From assembly GCA_903891475.1 (NCBI GenBank), contig CAITEP010000048.1, positions 1 through 64,000 on the forward strand: a DNA stretch of 64,000 nucleotides, in the 5' to 3' direction. This stretch comes from an uncultured Mucilaginibacter sp. (GTDB lineage: Bacteria > Bacteroidota > Bacteroidia > Sphingobacteriales > Sphingobacteriaceae). Below the pieces are notes generated by a model. The model made no database searches and was not told the DNA's origin. It saw nothing but the letters and a program-made list of their open reading frames with translations. This document shows positions 47,864-57,532 of this stretch, piece after piece. Position numbers and translations under genes: made by a program. The first letter of the stretch is position 1. Each line of letters starts with the position of its first letter.

Positions 47864-48331
47864 ATGATAAAGCCAGTTATTTTAGCTGTAATTTCTTTTC
47901 TCAGCTTTTTTGCACTTTCACTAAAGGCTCAAACAACGGCTACACCAATAGGCCTACCCGAAAAAACATATCCATGGGCTAAAAAACAATTAATGGAACC
48001 TGCAGACTTGAATGCTATGTTAACTGCCACAAATGATTCTTCACTAGTAATTTTTAATATTGGCGCGGTTGAAGACATTAAGGGAGCCAGCCATATTGGT
48101 GCTGTAAATAATGCAACTAATTTAGAAGCATTTAATAAGCAAGTAACCAATATATCTAAAAGCACCCAAATTGTAATTTATTGCGGTTGCTGCCCATTTA
48201 CAAAATGCCCAAATATACAACCCGCATTTTTAACCTTAAAAAACATGGGCTTTACCAATATCAAGGTTTTAAACCTTCCCATTAACCTAAAAACCAATTG
48301 GATAGCAAAAGGTTATCCTTTGGAAAAGTAA
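47864..48331 (+). CDS. Secreted rhodanese-like protein with multi-cysteine active loop
   Basis: The 155-residue protein has a signal peptide (to about residue 22) and a rhodanese-type fold, shown by the IVIYCGCCPFTKCPN loop (Cys107, Cys109, Cys110, Cys115) and the following NMGFTNIKVL. The usual C-x4-R active loop is replaced by a cysteine-rich one, so sulfurtransferase activity is not certain. A periplasmic sulfur or redox role is inferred. It stands alone, convergent with trmD. Confidence 0.7.
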   Translation: MIKPVILAVISFLSFFALSLKAQTTATPIGLPEKTYPWAKKQLMEPADLNAMLTATNDSSLVIFNIGAVEDIKGASHIGAVNNATNLEAFNKQVTNISKSTQIVIYCGCCPFTKCPNIQPAFLTLKNMGFTNIKVLNLPINLKTNWIAKGYPLEK

Positions 48332-48348
48332 GCCGTAATTAATTTTAA

Positions 48349-49023
48349 TTATTCCAACAAATCAGGCCGCCTTATTTTTGTTCGTTCAATTGATTGTTCA
48401 AAACGCCATTTTTCAATTTCGGGTGTATTGCCACTCAATAAAATATCGGGAACTCTATGCCCATTCCAATCAGCCGGTCGGGTATAAACCGGAGCATCCA
48501 GCAAGCCATCCTGAAAGGAATCAGAAAGTGCGGAAGTTTCATCCGACAATACTCCCGGAATTAACCTTACTACTGCATCTACCAAAACCGCTGCAGGCAA
48601 TTCACCCCCCGAAAGAACGTAGTCGCCAATAGAAATTTCTCGTGTAACAAATAAATCCCTGATTCTTTGGTCAATCCCTTTGTAATGCCCGCATAAAACC
48701 ATCATATTACCCTTTACCGATAGTTGGTTGGCAATTTGCTGGTTAAATGTTACCCCGTCAGGCGACATAAAGATGATTTCATCATAATTGCGCGCTACTT
48801 TAAGTTTTTCAATGCAATTGGCAAATGGCTCAATGCCCATTACCATACCGCTGCCGCCACCATAGGGGTAATCGTCTACACTTTTTTGTTTATTGCTAGC
48901 GTAATCGCGTAGGTTATGCACAACTATTTCGGCAATGCCCTTTTTTTGAGCTCGCTGTAAAATAGAATGTGCGAAAGGGCTTTCCAGTAAGCTCGGCAAC
49001 ACAGTGATGATATCAAAACGCAT
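48349..49023 (-). CDS. trmD: tRNA (guanine-37-N1)-methyltransferase
   Basis: The start at 49023 ([17 protein letters not shown]) gives 224 residues, the usual TrmD size. The open frame to 49080 runs through the ahcY terminator and is not coding. The SPOUT trefoil-knot motifs are seen: [33 protein letters not shown]. It methylates G37 of tRNAs reading CNN codons and so keeps the reading frame. The usual rpsP-rimM-rplS neighbours are absent. Confidence 0.95.
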   Translation of the reverse strand: MRFDIITVLPSLLESPFAHSILQRAQKKGIAEIVVHNLRDYASNKQKSVDDYPYGGGSGMVMGIEPFANCIEKLKVARNYDEIIFMSPDGVTFNQQIANQLSVKGNMMVLCGHYKGIDQRIRDLFVTREISIGDYVLSGGELPAAVLVDAVVRLIPGVLSDETSALSDSFQDGLLDAPVYTRPADWNGHRVPDILLSGNTPEIEKWRFEQSIERTKIRRPDLLE

Positions 49024-49054
49024 GTTGTAAAGATAGGCTTGTTTAGGCTGATTA

Positions 49055-49097
49055 CAAAAAACGCAAAAGCCGAAAAGCATTTACTTTTCGGCTTTTG
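49055..49097 (-). terminator. Rho-independent terminator of ahcY
   Basis: A 14-bp stem (CAAAAGCCGAAAAG 49064-49077 with CTTTTCGGCTTTTG 49084-49097) is followed on the minus strand by a U-tract (A-run 49056-49061), 26 bp past the ahcY stop and just upstream of trmD. Confidence 0.88.
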
Positions 49098-49122
49098 TGT
49101 TAGAAATATATTTGATTATTTA

Positions 49123-50439
49123 TTAGTAACGATAGTATTCTGGTTTAAATGGACCAGCAACTGGCACACCAATATAATCTGCTTGGTATTGGTCAAGTTC
49201 TTCTAATTCAACACCAATTTTAGCCAAGTGTAAACGGGCAACTTTTTCGTCCAAGTGTTTTGGTAGGGTGTATACCTTGTTTTCGTATTTATCTGCATTG
49301 TTCCAAAGCTCAATTTGTGCAAGTGTTTGGTTGGTAAATGATGCCGACATTACAAAACTTGGATGACCAGTAGCGCAACCTAAATTTACTAACCTACCTT
49401 CTGCCAAAACAATAATGTCTTTGCCATTAATGGTATATTTATCAACTTGTGGTTTTATTTCAACTTTGGTATTGCCATAGTTTTCGTTCAACCAAGCCAT
49501 GTCGATTTCGTTATCAAAGTGACCTATGTTACAAACAATAGCTTTGTCTTTTAATGCACGGAAATGCTTTTCACGTAAAATATCACAGTTACCCGTAGCG
49601 GTTACTACTATATCAGCTTCGGCAATGGCGGTTGTTAATTTCTTAACTTCATAGCCTTCCATTGCAGCTTGTAACGCGCAAATTGGGTCAATTTCGGTTA
49701 CTATGACACGTACACCAGCATTACGTAATGAATCGGCAGAACCTTTTCCAACGTCACCATATCCACAAACAACAGCTACTTTACCTGCCATCATTACATC
49801 AGTAGCACGTCGTATAGCGTCCACTAACGATTCGCGACAGCCATATTTGTTATCAAATTTCGACTTTGTGACAGAATCGTTCACGTTAATTGCAGGCATA
49901 GGTAAGGTGCCAGCTTTAACACGTTCGTATAAACGGTGAACACCGGTAGTAGTTTCTTCAGATAAACCTTTAATATTTGGAATTAACTCAGGATATTTAT
50001 CCAATACCATATTTGTTAAATCGCCACCATCATCCAAAATCATATTTAAAGGTTTACGATCTTCTCCAAAAAATAAGGTTTGTTCAATGCACCAATCAAA
50101 CTCTTCAGCATTCATGCCTTTCCAAGCGTAAACAGCACCACCCGCAGCAGCAATTGCAGCAGCAGCATGATCCTGCGTTGAAAATATATTACATGACGAC
50201 CAGGTAACTTCGGCACCAAGCTCAATTAATGTTTCAATTAATACAGCGGTTTGTATGGTCATGTGAAGACAACCTGCAATACGGGCGCCCTTTAAAGCTT
50301 TTGAAGGCCCGTACTCTTTCCGTAAAGCCATTAATCCTGGCATTTCTGCTTCGGCCAATTCAATTTCTTTACGACCCCAAGGGGCAAGTGATAAGTCTTT
50401 TACTTTAAATTTAAGATAAGATGTTTCTACTGATGACAT
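49123..50439 (-). CDS. ahcY: Adenosylhomocysteinase
   Basis: The 438-residue enzyme splits S-adenosylhomocysteine into homocysteine and adenosine, completing the methyl cycle. Landmarks are the substrate region [18 protein letters not shown]-binding [17 protein letters not shown] and the C-terminal KPEYYRY ending. Length is typical. It has its own terminator and a minus-strand TAATTTTG box (50459-50466) about 20 bp before the start. Confidence 0.97.
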   Translation of the reverse strand: MSSVETSYLKFKVKDLSLAPWGRKEIELAEAEMPGLMALRKEYGPSKALKGARIAGCLHMTIQTAVLIETLIELGAEVTWSSCNIFSTQDHAAAAIAAAGGAVYAWKGMNAEEFDWCIEQTLFFGEDRKPLNMILDDGGDLTNMVLDKYPELIPNIKGLSEETTTGVHRLYERVKAGTLPMPAINVNDSVTKSKFDNKYGCRESLVDAIRRATDVMMAGKVAVVCGYGDVGKGSADSLRNAGVRVIVTEIDPICALQAAMEGYEVKKLTTAIAEADIVVTATGNCDILREKHFRALKDKAIVCNIGHFDNEIDMAWLNENYGNTKVEIKPQVDKYTINGKDIIVLAEGRLVNLGCATGHPSFVMSASFTNQTLAQIELWNNADKYENKVYTLPKHLDEKVARLHLAKIGVELEELDQYQADYIGVPVAGPFKPEYYRY

Positions 50440-50458
50440 TGCGTTAAATTTTATGTTG

Positions 50459-50466
50459 CAAAATTA
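50459..50466 (-). promoter_or_regulatory. ahcY: -7 element upstream of ahcY
   Basis: On the minus strand the sequence is TAATTTTG, an exact TAnnTTTG match. No TTTG was found at the expected distance upstream. Confidence 0.4.
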
Positions 50467-50580
50467 GCTAATAAAGATATAAATAAGAAATCATTGAGAT
50501 TAGAATCGACTAATTAGAACGAAAATGAACCAAAAGCATCGTAAAAATGTTTTTATGATTACAATTTAAGCCTCAAAACG

Positions 50581-50982
50581 CTATGCTTCAATAGCTTTTT
50601 GATGGCTTATTTTAGTATCAATCTTATTATTTTGAGACATTGATAGGCTTCCATTATATATTGCACCGTTTTCTACGCTAAGGGTCTGCGTCATAATTTC
50701 ACCATTAACTCTTCCGGTTTTCTTAATCTCGAGCGAGCTTACTTGCAAATTACCGTTAATGGTTCCATAAACAACTAGTTCTTTGGTTATAACATTCCCT
50801 AAAATCGAACCTTTTTCACCTAAAATAAGCCCCTCTTCTACAATAACGTCACCCTTGAGTTGCCCGTCAATCCTTGCATAAGCAGGTGCTTTCATATTTC
50901 CATCAATTAAACAACCTTCGCTAATAAGTGTCGAGATAGTCTGCAAGTCAATTGCAACATTTTTTTTTGAAAAAAAAGCCAT
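50581..50982 (-). CDS. Bactofilin-family polymer-forming protein
   Basis: The 133-residue protein has the bactofilin beta-helix pattern of regularly spaced glycines and hydrophobics (IDGQLKGDVIVEEGLILG, VYGTINGNLQVSSL, GRVNGEIMTQTL). Bactofilins form filaments that place cell-wall enzymes. The gene follows, by 17 bp, one for a membrane-bound M23 endopeptidase. That is a known pairing (for example in Helicobacter and Caulobacter relatives), so a cell-shape role is likely. Confidence 0.9.
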   Translation of the reverse strand: MAFFSKKNVAIDLQTISTLISEGCLIDGNMKAPAYARIDGQLKGDVIVEEGLILGEKGSILGNVITKELVVYGTINGNLQVSSLEIKKTGRVNGEIMTQTLSVENGAIYNGSLSMSQNNKIDTKISHQKAIEA

Positions 50983-50999
50983 GATAATTTATTAGGTAT

Positions 51000-51866
51000 T
51001 TATTTGTTTAAAGAAAGAAAATTTATTGGGTTAACAGCTTTTCCACTTTTGCGAACTTCATAGTGTAAATGGGCTCCTGTTGAATGACCAGTTGAGCCAA
51101 CTTCACCTATTTTTTCTCCAACGGTTACCTCTTGACCAACACGTACGTTGATATGAGATAAATGACCGTATAGTGTTTCGTAGTTGTTAGCATGAGCAAT
51201 TCGTACACAATTACCGTAGCCGCCATTCCAGCCGGCAAATATAACTTTACCTTTAGCTGTGCTTCTTGCCTCATCGCCTTTACTTCCCCTAAAATCTAAA
51301 CCGGGGTGATATTCCGCGTGCTCCGAATTAAATGGATCGTTTCGGTAACCGAAGAAAGAAGTTAGCGAACTATTGCGTGGGTAACCCATGGGTGTAAATG
51401 CTACCGCATTTACCAAGCGACCAAGATATTCGTTATACAATGAGTAATTTTCCTCATCAGTTAATTTGGATGCATCTGCATTTGCATTACCACCTACTGC
51501 CTTAGTTGAAAAGCCCGTAAGCCCTCGTTTTTTCAAATATTCGTTTATTTTTTGAAGTTTTGATTCTATTCCTTGAATATAAATCTGGGAGTTATTTCCT
51601 TTTTTAGCCCCGGTTACAGTTGGTGGTAATAGTGCTTGTAATTTAGTTACTTGTGTAAGTAGCTGTTGTTTTTCGGCTTCTTTTTTATCATTACTATACT
51701 GTAGATAAAAAATACTTCCGGTTAATGAAATAATTAAAACAATTAATCCAATTATATAGTTACTTAAGTTATTGAGATGTTTTGTTTTAACTTGCAAAGT
51801 CTTGGTTCCAAGTTGACTTTTATTTATGATAATTACAGTACTAACATCAGTTTGTTTATCAGTCAT
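51000..51866 (-). CDS. Membrane-anchored M23 (LytM) endopeptidase
   Basis: The 288-residue protein has a short cytoplasmic segment, one membrane helix (about 35-55), a coiled-coil (56-112) and a LytM domain. The zinc ligands are His187 and Asp191 (HPGLDF) and His268 (HLHYE). It should cut peptide cross-links in peptidoglycan. The cytoplasmic start could contact the bactofilin encoded directly behind it. Confidence 0.9.
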   Translation of the reverse strand: MTDKQTDVSTVIIINKSQLGTKTLQVKTKHLNNLSNYIIGLIVLIISLTGSIFYLQYSNDKKEAEKQQLLTQVTKLQALLPPTVTGAKKGNNSQIYIQGIESKLQKINEYLKKRGLTGFSTKAVGGNANADASKLTDEENYSLYNEYLGRLVNAVAFTPMGYPRNSSLTSFFGYRNDPFNSEHAEYHPGLDFRGSKGDEARSTAKGKVIFAGWNGGYGNCVRIAHANNYETLYGHLSHINVRVGQEVTVGEKIGEVGSTGHSTGAHLHYEVRKSGKAVNPINFLSLNK

Positions 51867-52144
51867 AATCTAAGATATAAATTAGGAGGTGCAATATAAA
51901 AAATTGCAACCTAATTTTAATGTTATTTGTTTGTATTCTTTTTGTTATTGATCATTGTAAAATTAAGACAAAAGCACAATGTAAATACCACAAAATAAAT
52001 AAATCTAAATAAGATTGCATGTTCTTTTAATGCTCCTACTTATAAAAACGTTCTATAGCAGTCAGCTAATTGTTAATATTTTTAACTTTGTACGTTGTTT
52101 AACATCCAATGGTTACCTTTACTTGAAATTTAAAATATAAAAAG

Positions 52145-52555
52145 ATGTATCCTGAATATTTAGTAGCCCCTATGAGGGAAGATTTAACAAAAGTTGGTTT
52201 TGAAGAATTAAAAAATGCTGATGATGTTACCAAAGCCATTGAAAGCGAAGGTACAGTATTTGTTATTGTAAATTCAGTATGTGGTTGCGCTGCTGCCATG
52301 GCTAGGCCAGCTGCACGTTTAGCCATTCAAAACGAGAAACGTCCTGATAGGCTTGTTACCGTCTTTGCTGGAATGGAAGCCGACGCGGTTAACAAGGCCA
52401 GAGCATATATGTTGCCTTACCCTCCGTCGTCGCCGGCAATGGCACTATTTAAAAATGGAAAATTGGTGCATATGATTGAGCGTCATCAAATTGAAGGCCG
52501 CCCTGCACAAATGATTGCGGATAATTTGACAGGAGCATTTGACCAATATTGCTAG
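52145..52555 (+). CDS. BrxA/BrxB-family bacilliredoxin
   Basis: The 136-residue thioredoxin-fold protein of the YphP/YqiW family has the CGC active site at Cys46-Cys48 (VNSVCGCAAAMARP) and the family segments MYPEYLVAPMR and PYPPSSPAMALF. In Bacillus, bacilliredoxins remove bacillithiol from proteins. Bacteroidota often encode this family; whether this cell makes bacillithiol cannot be told here. Confidence 0.92.
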   Translation: MYPEYLVAPMREDLTKVGFEELKNADDVTKAIESEGTVFVIVNSVCGCAAAMARPAARLAIQNEKRPDRLVTVFAGMEADAVNKARAYMLPYPPSSPAMALFKNGKLVHMIERHQIEGRPAQMIADNLTGAFDQYC

Positions 52556-52568
52556 TAACCTTAAAGAA

Positions 52569-52600
52569 GGCTGAACCGTTAATAAACGTGTTCAGCTTTA
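52569..52600 (+). terminator. Terminator-like hairpin after the bacilliredoxin gene
   Basis: GCTGAAC (52570-52576) pairs with GTTCAGC (52590-52596), followed by a short T-rich run. The stem is short and the T-run weak. Confidence 0.55.
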
Positions 52601-52812
52601 TTCGTTATGAAATCTCGGCAAGATTCAGCCTTATAAACAGTTATTAGTGACAATTTTTTGTAACTTTTTATATCTTAAAGCATCTAAGGTTTTTAAAGTA
52701 AATTATCAAAGAATATTGAAAACCAATTAATTCAACTTAATATTGTGGTGTATTAACCTTGATTTTCTAATTTATAAAACTTTTGCGTTCAATAGTTCAC
52801 TTCATAAATAAA

Positions 52813-55317
52813 ATGCTAAATAGAAAAACTTTAAAAACTAATTTGTTGGTTGCAGTAATTAGCACATTATTGTTACCCTCCTTATTTGCCCAAGCTCCTG
52901 CAAATAAGTCAGATGACCCTCAAATGAAAATATACAGGGAAACACCCCCTAAAATCAATGACTTGGTGCATACCAAATTAGCTGTTAAATTTGATTATAA
53001 AAAACGTTATCTATATGGTAAAGAGTGGGTAACACTAAAGCCACATTTTTATCCTACTGATACTTTGCGTTTAGACGCCAAGGGAATGGATTTAAAAACC
53101 ATTGCGATTTTAAAAGAAGGGAAAAACATTCCCCTAAAATTTACTTATGATAGCCTAACCGTAGCAATCAAGCTTGATAAGCAATATAAAAACAATGAAG
53201 CTTACACAATTTATATTGATTATACCGCTAAGCCCAACGAACTCAAAGTTAAGGGTAGTGCTGCTATTAGCGATGCCAAAGGTCTATATTTTATAAATCC
53301 TGATAGCACTGAAAAGGACAAGCCGGTTCAAATTTGGACGCAAGGTGAAACCGAAGGCTCCTCAGCTTGGTTTCCGACAATTGATAAACCAGAACAAAAG
53401 ACTACGGATGAAATTAGTATGACGGTTCCGGCTAAATATGTTACACTATCAAATGGCCGACTTGCTTCGCAAAAATTAAATGGAGATGGAACCCGTACCG
53501 ATACCTGGAAAATGGAATTACCCCATTCGCCCTACCTATTTATGATGGCTGTTGGTAATTTTAAAATTTACCATGATAAATGGCGCGACAAAGAAGTTAA
53601 CTATTATCTGGAACCGAAATATGCCCCTTATGCCAAACAAATATTCGGCATGACGCCCGAATTAATTGAGTTTTACTCAAAAACGCTCGGTGTTGATTTT
53701 CCATGGAACAAATATTCGCAAATTGTGGTTCGTGATTATGTAAGCGGAGCCATGGAAAATACATCGGCTACCTTGCATGGCGATTACGTTCAAGCTACTC
53801 CTCGTGAGTTATTAGATGCCAATTATAACGATGGCCGAAGTACCATTGCTCATGAACTGTTTCATCAATGGTTCGGCGATTTGGTAACCTGTGAGAGCTG
53901 GAGCAACCTTACCGTTAATGAATCATTTGCTGATTTTAGCGAGATGCTTTGGGCTGAACATAAGTATGGTAAAGATGAAGCGGACGCGCATAGCTATGCG
54001 GCTATGCAAAACTATTTGTTAAGTGAAGGAGCCGAAAAGAAGAATTTGGTGCGTTTTAATTATGTTGATAAAGAGGATGTATTTGATGTAGTAACTTATC
54101 AAAAAGGTGGCCGAATATTAAACATGTTGCGCAACTATTTAGGCTATGATGCATTTTATAAAGGTTTAAACATCTACCTTAAAACAAATGCATTTAAAAA
54201 TGGTGAAGCGCAACAATTGCGTTTAGCTTTAGAAGAAGCAAGCGGGCTCGATCTTACTTGGTTTTTTAATCAGTGGTATTACGGAGCTGGTCATCCTGTA
54301 TTGAATATAAACTATAATTGGGATGAGAATAAAAAAGTTGAATCTATTTATATTCAACAAACTCAAGAAGGGCAAATATTTAAACTACCAATGGCAATTG
54401 ATATTTATTTGGGCGGTAAAAAAGAACGTCATAATGTTTGGATAAATGATAAAGCAGATACCCTTACCTTTAATCTTTCGTCTAAACCAGATTTGGTAAA
54501 TGTTGATGCCGATAAGGTTTTGTTAACCTTAAAAACTGATACCAAAACTCACGAAGAATTTGCTTTCCAATACTTTAATGCGCCATTATATATGGATCGT
54601 TTTGAGGCAATTAATGATGCTGCTGGTCACCAGTCGGCTGTTGTATCGCAAAAGGTGTTGGTTGCAGCTTTGAATGATAAATATTACGGCTTACGTATAA
54701 AAGCCATTAATGCATTGCATTTAAGCGATACCTCATTGATGAAAACAGCATTGCCTGTTTTAGTTAATTTGGCACAAAACGACCAAAATACGCTGGCTAA
54801 GGCAGCCGCAATAACAGCATTAGGGAAACTTAAAAAGCAGGAATATGTTGATTTATTTAAAAAATCTTTAAGTAGTCAATCATATGCGGTACAAGGAGCC
54901 GCTTTAAATGCATTAGGTTTAATTGACCCAGCACAAGCCCTACAGGTGGCAAAAACATTTGAAGCTGATAACAAAGGAGCATTAACCAGAGCCATTATAA
55001 AACTTTATTCAACTAATGGCAATTCAGAACAATGGCCATTTGTTTTGAAAGAATTTAACAACTTGCCGCCTCAAAATAAATTCGAAAATATTCAAAGTTT
55101 TTCATTGATGGTAGGAAAGCTGGACAAGCCCGAATTTGCATTAGAAGGAATTAATATTATTAGGGACTTAGGGGTAAAATACAAAAAATATGGAGTTGGG
55201 ACTTTTGTTAACAATTTATTAGGAGGGATCAAAGCTCAACGTACCCAACTAAAAGACGACCCCGGCGCCAAAACAGCTGATGATGCCATAAAAGCTGTTA
55301 ACGATACTAAGGAATAG
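52813..55317 (+). CDS. Secreted M1-family aminopeptidase
   Basis: The ATG at 52813 (MLNRKTLKTNLL) gives 834 residues with a signal peptide ending near LFAQ; the TTG at 52783 is rejected. The M1 domain shows the exopeptidase motif GAMENTSA and the zinc motif HELFHQWFGD with the downstream Glu in NESFADF. A C-terminal HEAT-like helical array (about 600-820) follows. It should remove N-terminal residues from peptides in the periplasm. Confidence 0.9.
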   Translation: MLNRKTLKTNLLVAVISTLLLPSLFAQAPANKSDDPQMKIYRETPPKINDLVHTKLAVKFDYKKRYLYGKEWVTLKPHFYPTDTLRLDAKGMDLKTIAILKEGKNIPLKFTYDSLTVAIKLDKQYKNNEAYTIYIDYTAKPNELKVKGSAAISDAKGLYFINPDSTEKDKPVQIWTQGETEGSSAWFPTIDKPEQKTTDEISMTVPAKYVTLSNGRLASQKLNGDGTRTDTWKMELPHSPYLFMMAVGNFKIYHDKWRDKEVNYYLEPKYAPYAKQIFGMTPELIEFYSKTLGVDFPWNKYSQIVVRDYVSGAMENTSATLHGDYVQATPRELLDANYNDGRSTIAHELFHQWFGDLVTCESWSNLTVNESFADFSEMLWAEHKYGKDEADAHSYAAMQNYLLSEGAEKKNLVRFNYVDKEDVFDVVTYQKGGRILNMLRNYLGYDAFYKGLNIYLKTNAFKNGEAQQLRLALEEASGLDLTWFFNQWYYGAGHPVLNINYNWDENKKVESIYIQQTQEGQIFKLPMAIDIYLGGKKERHNVWINDKADTLTFNLSSKPDLVNVDADKVLLTLKTDTKTHEEFAFQYFNAPLYMDRFEAINDAAGHQSAVVSQKVLVAALNDKYYGLRIKAINALHLSDTSLMKTALPVLVNLAQNDQNTLAKAAAITALGKLKKQEYVDLFKKSLSSQSYAVQGAALNALGLIDPAQALQVAKTFEADNKGALTRAIIKLYSTNGNSEQWPFVLKEFNNLPPQNKFENIQSFSLMVGKLDKPEFALEGINIIRDLGVKYKKYGVGTFVNNLLGGIKAQRTQLKDDPGAKTADDAIKAVNDTKE

Positions 55318-55419
55318 CTAAGAACTTAGGGTGGTGATATATTTATTGCCGCCCATCTTTTTTCTCATTTAGCTACAATAAATGTTACTAATTATTGTTA
55401 ATTAAGTAAAAAATAAGGT

Positions 55420-55800
55420 ATGAAAGCACTTTTATTAACACTTTTGGCCCTAATAGCAACCATTAATGTTAATGCTCAAACATTTAAACAGATTTGGCCA
55501 GCCGACAGTACATTTAAGAAGTTTAATCCACCTTCAACTGCATTTTCGTTGCCACCTTTTTTGGTTTCGCCTACTCCAAATGTTATTACACCCAATATAA
55601 AGCAAACAGACTTTAATAACCATTTAAAAATCACGCATAATATGCCGATTGCTAAATTAGATGGCTTTGACAATATGCCGATTGCTAAACTGGATGGTTA
55701 TTATACGATGCCAATTAAACGGATTACTTTAGATGGGTTTACCCTGTTAATGCCACCAAAGAAACCTATTATTCCGACTCTAAAAAAGCCAGAAAATTAA
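55420..55800 (+). CDS. Small secreted protein with internal peptide repeat, unknown function
   Basis: The 126-residue product is not recognised. It has a signal peptide (to about NVNAQ, residue 20). It then has Pro-rich stretches and an 11-residue repeat NMPIAKLDGFD / NMPIAKLDGYY followed by a decayed third copy (TMPIKRITLDGF), and a basic PPKKP tail. The repeat is also exact over most of 33 bp in DNA, so it arose by recent duplication. Its stop overlaps the convergent desaturase-family gene by 4 bp. Confidence 0.6.
   Translation: MKALLLTLLALIATINVNAQTFKQIWPADSTFKKFNPPSTAFSLPPFLVSPTPNVITPNIKQTDFNNHLKITHNMPIAKLDGFDNMPIAKLDGYYTMPIKRITLDGFTLLMPPKKPIIPTLKKPEN
55639..55704 (+). repeat. 33-bp in-frame tandem duplication
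   Basis: Units 55639-55671 and 55672-55704 share aatatgccgattgctaaa and a ggatg/gatgg end, encoding the repeat NMPIAKLDG. A third, diverged unit follows. Confidence 0.8.
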
Positions 55801-56606
55801 TTTACGATAACTGTCTCTTTGCTTTTTATTTTATCATTTATCCTGTTTTCTACTACCAAATCAAAACTGCTTTCATAGTCTTGGTGATTGGTATGCATTA
55901 TCCTATCCCAAAAGTTGAAATAAAAACCGTAATTACATTTAAGCAACCGGTGGTGCATGTTATGATGGGTTGAAGTATTATGCCATTTAAAAATTTTATT
56001 AGTTGCGAAACCCTTTGGGAAAAGTTCAAATCCTAAATGACCGATAACATTTACTAATAATGAATACAATGTAAAAATTAGTAAAGCAGTAACATGGTAT
56101 GGAATAGTGAATGCAATTAGCGGGATGATACCAACTTCAATAATTGCTTCAATAGGATGAAACGCATAGGCTGCAAATGGTGTTGGATTGGTTGATAAAT
56201 GGTGTGTTTTATGTGCGATTTTAAAAAGCGGTTTCCAATGCATTAAACGATGTGTCCAATAAAAATAGGTGTCGTGTAATATAACCATTAAAACTATGCT
56301 AATAGCATAGTAAGCATATCCATACCTATTTATTTGTTTATAGGCTAAAGTTAAATCGTTATTTCCTGCCCACAAAACCAATAATATAACTGCTCCAAAA
56401 ATTAGAATTGAAATAAAGGAGTTTTTCATTTCATTAAAAATGAACTTATTTTCAGGATAGCGTTGTTGAATTTTGGCAGCCCAATATTTTTTATTTTTCC
56501 AAACGTAAAAAAACAGATAAAACGTTCCTGTAAAAATCAGGTATCTAAAAGCAATATTTAAAAGCACCAAAAGCGAGGTAAAGGAAAATATTGGAGCATT
56601 TAACAT
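55797..56606 (-). CDS. Sterol desaturase/fatty acid hydroxylase-family membrane protein
   Basis: The 269-residue protein has four to five membrane helices and the eight-histidine cluster of the family: HDTYFYWTHRLMH (about 111-123), KTHHLS and STHHNMHHRLL. These bind a di-iron centre for hydroxylation or desaturation of lipids. The substrate is unknown; Bacteroidota have no common sterols, so fatty acyl, hopanoid-like or carotenoid substrates are more likely. Confidence 0.85.
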   Translation of the reverse strand: MLNAPIFSFTSLLVLLNIAFRYLIFTGTFYLFFYVWKNKKYWAAKIQQRYPENKFIFNEMKNSFISILIFGAVILLVLWAGNNDLTLAYKQINRYGYAYYAISIVLMVILHDTYFYWTHRLMHWKPLFKIAHKTHHLSTNPTPFAAYAFHPIEAIIEVGIIPLIAFTIPYHVTALLIFTLYSLLVNVIGHLGFELFPKGFATNKIFKWHNTSTHHNMHHRLLKCNYGFYFNFWDRIMHTNHQDYESSFDLVVENRINDKIKSKETVIVN

Positions 56607-56650
56607 GGTTGATAAATTTTATTTACAAAGCTACCGAAGTGCTAGTTAAA

Positions 56651-57442
56651 TCAGAAATCCTTGTTTAATAATTTCTCTAGTTCGGCAAAACTTATATGCA
56701 TTTTTACCCTGCCTGCTCTGGCATAAGAGATTTCGCCAGTCTCTTCGGATACTATGATAGCCGTTGCATCGTTTGACTCGGTAATTCCAATACCGGCACG
56801 ATGGCGTAGGCCGAATTGTGCCGGCAACTCGCTTTTATCAGTCAAGGGTAAAATGGCACTAGCACATTTAATTTTATTATCGGCAATAATTACCGCGCCA
56901 TCATGCAAAGGACTGTTTTTTTGAAAAATGCACTCTAACAATCTCTTTGATATTTTGCCATCAATTACTTCACAGCCATTTTGATAAAATTGCTCGTCGT
57001 AATACTTAGCCAAAACAATTAATGCCCCTGTTCTTGATTGCTTCATGCTTTTACAAGCATCAATTATGGGTTTAATTCGGGTATAGTTGTTTTTTTCCGC
57101 ATCGCGTTTACCAAAAAAGTATTGCCACCATGCTTTATTGCGCTGTAATGAAGCATTTTTACCTACCAATAATAAAAACCGCCTCACTTCTTGCTGAAAT
57201 ACAATAATGGCGGCCAGCACACCAACATTAGCAAATTGAGCTAGTATGCCTGTCAAAAGCTTCATGTCGAGAGCTTTAACCACATAAAAAAGGCCCCATA
57301 AAATAGCCAAACCAAAAAAAATGTTTGCTGCTAGTGTACCTCTAATTAAATTATATAATTGATAGATCAGGAAGGCTACCAAAATTATATCCAAAACATC
57401 AAAAGGAGTTACCTTAAATAACTTCAGGTCGTAAAAATGCAT
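56651..57442 (-). CDS. cdaA: Diadenylate cyclase
   Basis: The 263-residue protein has three N-terminal membrane helices (about 15-90) and a DAC domain with the catalytic DGA in PLHDGAVII and RHR in GLRHRAGIG. It joins two ATP into c-di-AMP. The CdaR/YbbR partner usual in Firmicutes is absent, as expected in Bacteroidota. No folP gene is adjacent. Confidence 0.95.
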   Translation of the reverse strand: MHFYDLKLFKVTPFDVLDIILVAFLIYQLYNLIRGTLAANIFFGLAILWGLFYVVKALDMKLLTGILAQFANVGVLAAIIVFQQEVRRFLLLVGKNASLQRNKAWWQYFFGKRDAEKNNYTRIKPIIDACKSMKQSRTGALIVLAKYYDEQFYQNGCEVIDGKISKRLLECIFQKNSPLHDGAVIIADNKIKCASAILPLTDKSELPAQFGLRHRAGIGITESNDATAIIVSEETGEISYARAGRVKMHISFAELEKLLNKDF

Positions 57443-57532
57443 GTACTAAGGTAAGTAATTTTAATAAAGTTAGTACATCTCAAAATGAGAGGAATAGATG
57501 GAAATAAAAGTAAAAGGTAATTAGTTAAACTA

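Noticed and set aside
49024-49080. N-terminal extension of trmD
   Set aside because: The extension crosses the ahcY terminator hairpin and is not homologous; TrmD begins at [10 protein letters not shown].
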